NCBI RefSeq assembly: GCF_001625215.2 | Contig: NC_030387.2 | Span: forward strand, 310,001 to 374,000 | From: Daucus carota subsp. sativus | Taxonomy: Eukaryota > Streptophyta > Magnoliopsida > Apiales > Apiaceae | Reading direction: 5' to 3' | DNA: 64,000 bases | Shown here: piece by piece, positions 55,325-64,000 of the stretch | Numbering within the stretch: the stretch's first letter is position 1 | Layout of the letters: each line of letters opens with the position of its first letter | Notes under the pieces: generated by a model | The model's database searches: none | Told to the model about the DNA's origin: nothing | The model's input: only the letters and a program-made list of their open reading frames with translations | Position numbers and translations under genes: made by a program

Positions 55325-56606
55325 AGCTACAAGAAAAACGGGTAAATTTGACTGAAAATATCGGTCAAATTTAGTTAAATTTGAGTGCCCATGGTCAAAT
55401 TTAGCTAAATTTGACCGATTCATGTCTGTCAGTCATAACGTCGTCGAATTTAGCAAAATCAGTCAAATTTAACTAAATTTGACCGAATATATTTGACCGA
55501 CTAAATTTGACCGCTTAAATTTGACCGAAATTTTGAAAATTTTGGATTTTGAATTTTTTTCAATTTGCTGCCTACAATTCATTAAATTTGACCGCATTCG
55601 GTCAAATTTGAACCTGGACGGAATGTATTTTGCTACTTTGTGGTATATTCTTGCGTGCGAATTTTAATACTTTATTTAGTAAATTTAGATAATATTATCT
55701 TACTAATCAACATATATATCACATAATTCTCAAAATTATATACCTTATTAACAAAAAAGAAATCGTAATGAAATTCATGTTCATTAAGAATTTTTTTATA
55801 TTTACAAAAGAAATGTTGCAAATTTAATATAAGTTCCTAATTGGATTTAGTAGTTCTACTTTGTTCCTTATCAATTTGGACGGAAATTGTGACTTGAGAT
55901 TTTTGGTCGCCAAAGTTGCTTCTCGGTCGCCGGAGTTGCTTGAGTTGCCGAAATTCCTCCCAAATTACCATTCCACGAGTTAATTTTCTTGGTAATATTC
56001 TAGTACAAATCATGTTATTGTAGATAGAGATTGTGTATGTATGAATATATATGGTTACGAATGTGTATGTAAAAGAGGGAAAAATGGGAAGATGGAGTCA
56101 TGGGGAGGGGGAGATGGAGTCATGGAGATGAAGATGGGGAGGGGGGGGGGCGAGAGAGATTTGGAGAATGGGGAGTGTATTTGGGTTATAATGTGTGTTT
56201 GTATGTATATATATGATAAGGATATGTTGTGATGATTTTAGACCGTTGGATTGTTGTATTGGTATGTTAAATAAGGACCATTATATGTGTTTCACGCGGA
56301 TTGCTGACATGGCAATAAATTTGACCGCTGGCGGTCAAATTTAACTTTGGGTGGCAAATTTCTCTCACAAAATAAAAATTGCTCAAAAGCCCGTCGATTT
56401 CTTCTCGACACATTTTTGGTGTCGATCAATATTTATTATGCAGTAGGTTTTGTCCTTTTTTTTTGTGTTATGCATGCCAAAAATTGTGACGTTCTTTCGA
56501 ACTTACTACTAGAGCAAAAATGACGGAATATTTTTGTCGTAATTTGGGAACTTAAGACGGATTTAAGCTTTAAATTCCATCGCAAATAGGCGAGTTTGTT
56601 GTAGTG
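55325..56606. mobile_element. Hybrid CACTA element between genes G and H
   Basis: The left end is GAGCTACAAGAAAAACGGG (a degenerate CACTACAAGAAAA), followed by many AAATTTGACCG/CGGTCAAATTT subterminal repeats. From about 56346 the sequence becomes the right half of the other CACTA family (AAAATTGCTCAAAAGCCCGTC, ending GAGTTTGTTGTAGTG). It includes a purine-rich GGGGAGG patch near 56095-56150. No coding domain was found. Confidence 0.65.
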
Positions 56607-56688
56607 ATTCTTGAGGCTGGAAGCTGGGACTGGGTGAAGATTCGGTGAAGTTAAGACTAGTTGAGTGAGACTACCACTTGCACATTTT

Positions 56689-56715
56689 CTCTTGTTCGTG
56701 CTTGTGGACACACAT
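56689..56715 (-). pseudogene. Inverted relic of a PR-10 5' end upstream of gene H
   Basis: The minus strand reads MCVHKHEQE, as upstream of gene G. Confidence 0.7.
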
Positions 56716-56736
56716 GATTTTTCTGCAAAACAATAA

Positions 56737-57038
56737 TGTTGTGTTTGGTCGGGATGAATGAAAATAGAGAGAATGGACTGAGATTTAAATTATAAATTAG
56801 TTGAATGTATAATAATTTCATTCCTTCCATCATTCCATTCCTATCATCCTTAACTAGAGCTCAAACCCTCCATTTTGTGAAGTAATGCTTCATTTTCCTT
56901 GTCATGCCAATTTTCTACCCAAATCTTATCATGAAAATTTTGCACTCACTCATTTTTTTAAGAGTCCTCCCTCCGACACTCTATTATTTTCTTTTATTTA
57001 TACTCATTCCATTCCATTTACCCCAACCAAACACAACA
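56737..57038. mobile_element. Tourist-like MITE upstream of gene H
   Basis: The same ends and TAA flanks as at 53226-53528; copied with the unit. Confidence 0.8.
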
Positions 57039-57568
57039 TAACTTAACATACGAGAAAAGCAAAAGAAATCCGAGAAGGAACTGATGGTTTATGCTGTGAG
57101 ATTGATACGATGATATTAGAGAACTCGGATCGGCTGTTTAAAGTGCCACCACTCATATGTAATGATAGATCTGGTCTAATATCGTAATATTATAGTAATG
57201 TATGTGTTTCATGTTTATTTCTTTTTAAGTTGATTCAAGATCATTCAGGATGATTTCAATACTCGGACAGATAGATGAGTTGCTAGATGTTGCAGAGAAT
57301 TGAAGTTCTTAATGTTATTCTAGAAAGCATTGACTTGAATTTATGTTGATGCTGTCATATTTTCTTTGTAAGAATTAAAATTACAAACACGAGTTCTCGT
57401 ATATACCTTTGAACTCAAGCTAGTCAAGAGTCTTTCTAGAATATGATTTAAAGATTTAACGTGCACAGCACCTTGCATGTAAATTCCAATTATCTTTCAA
57501 GATCTTATATTTATTTAATAGTTCTAAACCAAAACTGCATCAACATCCTGATATTCAGCTACTGGCAC

Positions 57569-57576
57569 TACAAATA
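57569..57576 (+). promoter_or_regulatory. TATA-like element of gene H (TACAAATA)
   Basis: 108 bp before the ATG. The W-box core TTGACT lies at 57330-57335. Confidence 0.5.
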
Positions 57577-57683
57577 GCTGCTTTGAGTTCTCTAATTTCA
57601 TCATCTACATCTCACAGCAAAAACCTCGAGTTCTTTTTCTTTGCTCATATATATATATTCTGCTATCATTCTCCAAGAAAATC

Positions 57684-58264
57684 ATGGGTCTCCAGAAGCA
57701 CGAACAAGAAATTACCTCCTCACTATCAGCAGACAAAATATTTAATGGATTGATTGTTGATGTTGATACCATTTTCCCCAAGGCCGCTCCCGGAGCTTAC
57801 AAAAATGTCGAAATCAAAGGTGATGGTGGAGTTGGAACCATCAAGCACATCACTCTACCTGATGGTTAGTTTCTTCTATATATATCAACTACTTAATTAA
57901 TTGGTTATCAGTAGGTTCATATAAAATGTATATTTAAAAATCTCATTAAATTAGTTTTATGCACTTTTATGAATATTCAGGCAGCCCAGTCACAACAATG
58001 ACCCTTAGAACTGATGCCCTGGACAAGGAGGCATGCACCGTCGAATACAGCATCATCGATGGAGACGTTCTGTTGGGACTCATTGACAAAGTTGAAACTC
58101 ATCTTGTCGTTGTGCCAAATGCTGACGGAGGAAGCACCACCAAGACGACGACCATATTCCACACCAAAGGTGATGCTGTCGTCCCAGAAGAGAACATTAA
58201 GTATTCGGAGGAGCAGAACATATCGGTATTCAAGGCTATTGAGGCCTATCTCATTGCAAATTAA
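57684..58264 (+). CDS. PR10: PR-10/Bet v 1-family protein, gene H
   Basis: Exons are 57684-57864 and 57981-58264 with a 116-bp intron, 154 residues. The protein is identical to gene I. It has Asp17, Thr29, Ala35, Val64, Cys79, Ile141 and Ser142, and the P-loop at 46-54. It lies in a 3.4-kb tandem unit with its own promoter. It is a soluble ligand-binding PR-10; its substrate is unknown. Confidence 0.96.
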
Positions 58265-58408
58265 TCACGTCTATGTGTGTGAGTGTGTGATTTCTATAAC
58301 TCTGTGGTGTATGTTAATTGTGTGACAAGTACTTTTATGTTGCTGGATGAATGATTAAGATCCAGTACTTCTGTTTGTTTGCTGAATCTAATAAAAAGAG
58401 ACTCAACT

Positions 58409-58826
58409 ATGCATGACATTCTCTCTACTATTGCAAGGCCTTACTGCAATAAATAATTTTCAGGTTGACAGAAAAATAATATAAGCTATCAACGACAAAA
58501 AATTTAATTGCCTTTCTCCTCAATATCATAATCCTCATTTTAGAAATTTTCTTGATCACAGCATTGATAACTTCAAGGTCAATGATGTTCCTAATTAAGG
58601 AGATTATCATATTGAAGTTGAATAGTTGCTCACTTGAAAAAAAGGCTAGAGAATGGCTAGGAAACTCAAAATTTTCTACATTTTGATATAGATTATTAAT
58701 TGTACGATATATGAAGTTTATGAGAGGTTCAAGGGTCTTTTGTGAAACTGTCCACATGATACATTATGTGATCAATTGAAGATCCAAAAATTCTACAATG
58801 GGCCAAGCATACTGTTTACCACTCAA
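58409..58826 (+). pseudogene. Degenerate Ty3/gypsy gag relic after gene H
   Basis: The same truncated relic as after gene G. The minus frame 58428-58757 is a shadow. Confidence 0.6.
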
Positions 58827-58829
58827 GTT

Positions 58830-60047
58830 GAACTACAAGAAAAACGGGTAAATTTGACCGAAAATATCGGTCAAATTTAGTTAAATTTGAGCGCCCACGG
58901 TCAAATTTTGCTAAATTTGACCGATTCATGTCGGTCAGTCATAACGTCGTCGAATTTAGCAAAATCGGTCAAATTTAGCTAAATTTGACCGAAATTTTGA
59001 AATTTTTAATTTTTAATTTTTTTTTTCAATTTGCTGCATACAATTTATTAAATTTGACCGCATTCGGTCAAATTTAAACCTGGACGGAATGTATTTTGCT
59101 ACTTTGTGGTATATTCTTGTGTGCGAATTTTAATACTTTAATTAGTAAATTTAGATAATATTATCTTACTAATCAACATATATATCACATAATTCTCAAA
59201 ATTATATACCTTATTAACCAAAAAAAATCGTAATGAAATTCATGTTCATTAAGAATTTTTCTATATTTACAAAAGAAATGTTACAAATTTAATATAAGTT
59301 CCTAATTGGATTTTGTAGTTCTACTTTGTTCCTTATCAATTTGGACGGAAATTGTGACTTGAGATTTTTGGTCGCCGAAGTTGCTTCTCGGTCGCCGGAG
59401 TTGCTTGAGTTGCCGGAATTCCTCCCAAATTACCATTCCACGAGTTAATTTTCTTGGTAATATTCTAGTACAAATCATGTTATTGTAGATAGAGATTGTG
59501 TATGTATGAATATATATGGTTACGAATGTGTATGTAAAAGAGGGGAAAATGGGAAGATGGAGTCATGGAGATGGGGAGGGGGGGGGGGGAGAGAGAGATT
59601 TGGAGAATGGGGAGTGTATTTAGGTTATAATGTGTGTTTGTATGTATATATATATGATAAGGATATGTTGTGATGATTTTAGTCCATTGGATTGTTTTAT
59701 TGGTATGTTAAATAAGAACCATTAGATGTGTTTCACGCGGATTGCTGACATGGCAATAAATTTGACCGCTAGCGGTCAAATTTAACTTTGGGCGGCAAAT
59801 TTCCCTCACAAAATAAAAATTGCTCAATACCCCGTCGATTTCTTCTCGACACATTTTTGGTGTCGGTCAATATTTATTATGCAGTAGGTTTTGTCCTTTT
59901 TAGTGTTACGATGCATGCCAAAAATTGTGACGTTCTTTCGAACTTACTACTTGAGCAAAAATGACCGAATATTTTTGTCATAATTTGGGAACTTAAGACG
60001 GATTTAAGCTTTAAATTCCGTCGCAAATAGGCGAGTTTGTTGTAGTG
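58830..60047. mobile_element. Hybrid CACTA element between genes H and I
   Basis: Begins AACTACAAGAAAAACGGG with AAATTTGACCG repeats. It switches near 59806 to the other CACTA family and ends GAGTTTGTTGTAGTG. It is the same fusion as at 55325-56606. Confidence 0.65.
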
Positions 60048-60129
60048 ATTCTTGAGGCTGGAAGCTAGGACTCGGTGAAGATTCGGTGAAGTTAAGCCTA
60101 GTTGAGTGAGACTACCACTTGCACATTTT

Positions 60130-60156
60130 CTCTTGTTCGTGCTTGTGGACACACAT
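60130..60156 (-). pseudogene. Inverted relic of a PR-10 5' end upstream of gene I
   Basis: The minus strand reads MCVHKHEQE from 60156. Confidence 0.7.
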
Positions 60157-60177
60157 GATTTTTCTGCAAAACAATAA

Positions 60178-60479
60178 TGTTGTGTTTGGTCGGGATGAAT
60201 GAAAATAGAGAGAATGGAGTGAGATTTGAATTATAATTTAGTTGAATGTATAATAATTTCATTCCTTCCATCATTCCATTCCTATCATCTTTAACTAGAG
60301 CTCAAACCCTCCATTTTGTGAAGTAATGCTTCATTTTCCTTGTCATGCAAATTTTCTACCCAAATCTTATCATGAAAATTTTGCACTCACTCATTTTTTT
60401 CAGAGTCCTGCCTCCGACACTCTATTATTTTCTTTTATTTATACTCATTCCATTCCATTCACCCCAACCAAACACAACA
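60178..60479. mobile_element. Tourist-like MITE upstream of gene I
   Basis: The same ends and TAA flanks as in units G and H. Confidence 0.8.
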
Positions 60480-61009
60480 TAACTTAACATACGAGAAAAG
60501 CAAAAGAAATCCGAGAAGGAACTGATGGTTTATGCTGTGAGATTGATACGATGATATTAGAGAACTCGGATCAGCTGTTTAAAGTGCCACCACTCATATG
60601 TAATGATAGATCTGGTCTAATATCGTAATATTATAGTAATGTATGTGTTTCATGTTTATTTCTTTTTAAGTTGATTCAAGATCATTCAGGATGATTTCAA
60701 TACTCGGACAGATAGATGAGTTGCTAGATGTTGCAGAGAATTAAAGTTCTTAATGTTATTCTAGAAAGCATTGACTTGAATTTATGTTGATGCTGTCATA
60801 TTTTCTTTGTAAGAATTAAAATTACAAACACGAGTTCTCGTATATACCTTTGAACTCAAGCTAGTCAAGAGTCTTTCTAGAATATGATTTAAAGATTTAA
60901 CGTGCACAGCACCTTGCATGTAAATTCCAATTATCTTTCAAGATCTTATATTTATTTAATAGTTCTAAACCAAAACTGCATCAACATCCTGATATTCAGC
61001 TACTGGCAC

Positions 61010-61017
61010 TACAAATA
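61010..61017 (+). promoter_or_regulatory. TATA-like element of gene I (TACAAATA)
   Basis: 108 bp before the ATG. The W-box core TTGACT lies at 60771-60776. Confidence 0.5.
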
Positions 61018-61124
61018 GCTGCTTTGAGTTCTCTAATTTCATCATCTACATCTCACAGCAAAAACCTCGAGTTCTTTTTCTTTGCTCATATATATATATT
61101 CTGCTATCATTCTCCAAGAAAATC

Positions 61125-61705
61125 ATGGGTCTCCAGAAGCACGAACAAGAAATTACCTCCTCACTATCAGCAGACAAAATATTTAATGGATTGATTGTTG
61201 ATGTTGATACCATTTTCCCCAAGGCCGCTCCCGGAGCTTACAAAAATGTCGAAATCAAAGGTGATGGTGGAGTTGGAACCATCAAGCACATCACTCTACC
61301 TGATGGTTAGTTTCTTCTATATATATCAACTACTTAATTAATTGGTTATCAGTAGGTTCATATAAAATGTATATTTAAAAATCTCATTAAATTAGTTTTA
61401 TGCACTTTTATGAATATTCAGGCAGCCCAGTCACAACAATGACCCTTAGAACTGATGCCCTGGACAAGGAGGCATGCACCGTCGAATACAGCATCATCGA
61501 TGGAGACGTTCTGTTGGGACTCATTGACAAAGTTGAAACTCATCTTGTCGTTGTGCCAAATGCTGACGGAGGAAGCACCACCAAGACGACGACCATATTC
61601 CACACCAAAGGTGATGCTGTCGTCCCAGAAGAGAACATTAAGTATTCGGAGGAGCAGAACATATCGGTATTCAAGGCTATTGAGGCCTATCTCATTGCAA
61701 ATTAA
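61125..61705 (+). CDS. PR10: PR-10/Bet v 1-family protein, gene I
   Basis: Exons are 61125-61305 and 61422-61705, 154 residues, the same protein as gene H, P-loop at 46-54. Unlike F, G and H, its 3' flank (61860-62093) is the ancestral type seen after genes A and B and lacks the gag relic. I is therefore the right-hand end of the array. The role is as for gene H. Confidence 0.96.
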
Positions 61706-62367
61706 TCACGTCGATGTGTGTGAGTGTGTGATTTCTATAACTCTCTGGTTTGTGTTAATTGTGTGACAAGTACTTTTATGTTGCTGGGCGAGTGATGCTT
61801 AAGATCCAGTACTTCTGTTTGTTTGCTGAATCTAATAAAAAGAGACTCAACTATGCATGACATGTGCATGTGTATAATTATAAGCATAAATCTCATTATT
61901 GTTTTAAAGCATAAAAAGATATAATAAGCGAACAAATTAATATCACAGTGGTTAAAATTATACATGTATGGATAATACGTCACTTTAAGCAATGTAAGAA
62001 AAATTCTCATATACTGCTGATGGGTTCAGCTTCAGGGTTTATGTTATATAACGTTAACCTCTCGTGTAGTACCCTCAATTTCGATCTATTTTATGCTCCC
62101 CGACCTCAGACTTCACTAATATTTTATACAGCTCAATGTTGATGGAAAAGATCTAGATACTTCTCTTATTAGATATACTCTCTTCAAACTTGTGTATTGA
62201 ATTTAGTAAAATGCATTTAACCTCGCCGCTTAGAAAATGCATAATTTCAGAAACTAGAAACTATCACAAGATTCCAGAGAGAGTTGTTGAAATTTAACAC
62301 TCCTCCTCAACGACTACTCTCTTTAAACATCGATCTTGCAATCATTCCAAGCTGTCTTCTGAAATCT
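61706..62367. other. Gene I 3' flank and copia element edge
   Basis: The 3' UTR and flank are homologous to that of gene A up to about 62093. Sequence then switches to unrelated DNA, probably the 3' side of the copia element on the minus strand. No gene. Confidence 0.55.
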
Positions 62368-64000
62368 TCAAAATTTTTTTGTGTTCAGACCTTTAGTAAA
62401 CAAATCTGCAACTTGATCGCCTGAATGAATATAATTCATCTCAATGTCTCCTTGAAGAACCTTCTCTGGCACAAAATGATAATGAATCTCCACATGTTTA
62501 GTCCTTTCATGAAATATAATCTCCACATGTTTAGTCCTTGCATGAAATTTTGGATTCTCTGCTATTCGAATGACAGATTGATTATTACAATGTAGTACTA
62601 CAGGCTTGTCTGCTGATTGATGAAGATCTTTTAGGAGTTGCATTAACCATATGCATTCTTGAGCTGCCATTGATGCTGATTCATATTCCACTTCTGCAGT
62701 TGACAGTGACACAGATGGTTGTCTCTTACTGCACCATGACACAACTCCTGATAGAAGATTAAATGCATAACCAGTTGTCGATCTCCGTGTATCGTGGTCT
62801 CCGGCATAGTCAGCATCATAATGGCCTATTATTCCGTTTGCATTTTTTATATACTGTTCCAAAATCAAAAGTTCCCTTGATATACCTCATTATGCGTTGT
62901 ACTGCATCTAAGTGAAGCTTCCTCAGCTTCTCCATGAACCGCCTTAGCACTCCAACTGTGAATATAATGGGGGTGTTTGGCCGGGGCTTAAAAGTCCGGA
63001 TTCTGGGTTCATAAAAGTTAGAAGCACTTATTCGTACCGTTTGTGCAAAAAGTCAAAAAATACTTAAAAGAAGTTGAGAATGTTAGCTTTTGTTTCAAGG
63101 CTTCTACTTCTTTCTCAAACATTTTAATCACTTATAAGTCCTAACTTGTTTTTAAATTCTACTTCACTTTTTTACTTTAAGCAATAAGCACTTATTTTAA
63201 GCTAATCCAAATGACCCAAATGTATAGTCTTGTAATTGTTAAGTAAATAAGACTTCCAACTAGTTGTCTATATATGGTGGAATTTTCTAATTTTCGACCT
63301 TCAAATGCACATAAATTCATATTTGGCTCCATATATAGGGGTTGGTGATTGCAATAAATCATCCTTGACTTTTCAAGTATGTCATTTGCATACTTCTATT
63401 GGCACAAGAATATTCCTTCTTTTATTCGTTGTATCTCAAGACCCGGAAAGTGCTTTAGCTCTCCGAGCTCCTTCATTCAAAATCAAACTGATTAATTTGC
63501 TCTAATTTCGCTCATCTCTTTGTCATGGTCACTGTGATGATTAAATCATCCACATAGATTAAAACTACTGACAACTTTCCATCAGATTGTTTTATGAAAA
63601 AGCTTGAATTTGTTGGTGTGATTGAATAACCACTTTGCACAAGAAACTCGGCCATTTTTCCGTACCATGCTCGTGTAGCCTGTTTTAAGCCATATATAAC
63701 TTTCTTAAGTTTGCAAACATATTCTGGATGTGTCTTGCTTCGGAACCCTTCGGGTTGTTCTATATATATAAATAACTCGCCATGTAGGAAATAATTTTTA
63801 ACATCCATTAGCCATAGATTGCAAGACTTTGTTGCTGCTAGCGCAAGTAAGACCCTCACAGAAGTAATCTTGGCTACGTGACTGAATGTTTCATCGTCAT
63901 CGAGACCATATTTTTGGAAAAACCCTCGAGCCACCAATCGAGCTTTGTGTCTCTCTATAGTGCCATCAGGTTGAGTTTTTAATTTATATATAGATCCATT
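62368..64000 (-). pseudogene. Ty1/copia pol pseudogene, reverse transcriptase and RNase H (partial)
   Basis: On the minus strand, reverse transcriptase is open from the window edge (64000) to 63512: KARLVARGFFQKYGLDDDET, MDVKNYFLHGEL, KVIYGLKQATRAWY and the catalytic YVDDLI. It then decays with stops through 63220-63510. A MITE interrupts at 62969-63220. The frame resumes in the linker ([21 protein letters not shown], about 62870-62950). RNase H follows at 62368-62868 ([42 protein letters not shown]), with an internal duplication of HERTKHVEI-type residues. Stops and the MITE show it is dead, although RT alone looks intact. Confidence 0.88.
62969..63220. mobile_element. hAT-like MITE inside the copia pseudogene
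   Basis: Begins GGGGGTGTTTGGCCGGGGCTTA and ends AAGCTAATCCAAATGACCCAAA, which pair imperfectly. Internal AGCACTTATT and AATAAGCACTT arms also pair. The target duplication is unclear. Confidence 0.55.

Larger units (their letters stand above)
53096..56606 (+). repeat. PR-10 array unit carrying gene G (about 3.5 kb)
   Basis: Bounded by equivalent CACTA right ends, it holds the inverted relic, Tourist MITE, gene G, gag relic and hybrid CACTA. The same order and near-identical sequence recur at 56607-60047, at an offset of about 3.5 kb. Confidence 0.85.
56607..60047 (+). repeat. PR-10 array unit carrying gene H (about 3.4 kb)
   Basis: The second full unit of the G-H-I array, with the same order of landmarks as 53096-56606. 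Its hybrid CACTA part is about 65 bp shorter. Confidence 0.85.

Overview
This is a plant nuclear genome window. The evidence is AT-rich intergenic DNA, GT-AG introns, and nested plant-type transposons (Ty3/gypsy, Ty1/copia, CACTA, Helitron, Stowaway, Tourist and hAT-like MITEs). The host genes belong to one family: small intracellular PR-10/Bet v 1-type pathogenesis-related proteins of 154 residues. From memory they look most like the Apiaceae members celery Api g 1 and carrot Dau c 1, so I infer an Apiaceae plant (celery, parsley or coriander relatives). I could not run a search to confirm this.

There are ten PR-10 loci, named A to J here. Nine are on the + strand: A (1708-2127, 5' part cut off by an LTR retrotransposon), B (5224-5797), C (13097-13665), D (16765-17338), E (24636-25205), F (35837-36417), G (54178-54758), H (57684-58264) and I (61125-61705). 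A divergent tenth, J (29149-29951), is on the - strand. Each has two exons with one phase-1 intron after codon 60. The P-loop-like GDGGVGTIK motif is kept in every complete copy. B and D encode the same protein, as do H and I.

Layout. 1-1707 is the end of a Ty3/gypsy element (partial gag-pol, PBS and a 316-bp LTR) inserted in exon 1 of gene A. 1708-24816 is a near-perfect tandem duplication with an 11.54-kb period. Its junction lies in gene C, which joins an E-type promoter and exon 1 to an A-type exon 2. Each duplicated block carries gene B or D, a gag-only copia-type LTR element with a nested Helitron and Stowaway MITE, and a fused copia-integrase/CACTA-transposase relic. 25206-34850 holds a decayed copia element, gene J, a CACTA MITE and a gene-less unit relic. 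34850-62100 is a second PR-10 array (F, G, H, I). It is split by a very young 13.46-kb chromodomain Ty3/gypsy element (37361-50819) with 3.3-kb LTRs. G, H and I sit in units repeating every 3.4-3.5 kb. The right end (62368-64000) is a decayed copia element that runs out of the window.

The PR-10 genes probably act as soluble cytosolic ligand-binding, stress-induced proteins. Several promoters carry TTGAC W-box cores upstream of a TATA-like element. Transposons account for most of the rest and mark the order of duplications. Upstream of six genes lies an inverted relic of a PR-10 5' end (5' UTR plus about nine codons). The sequence therefore suggests that an ancestral head-to-head PR-10 pair was amplified with only one partner kept.
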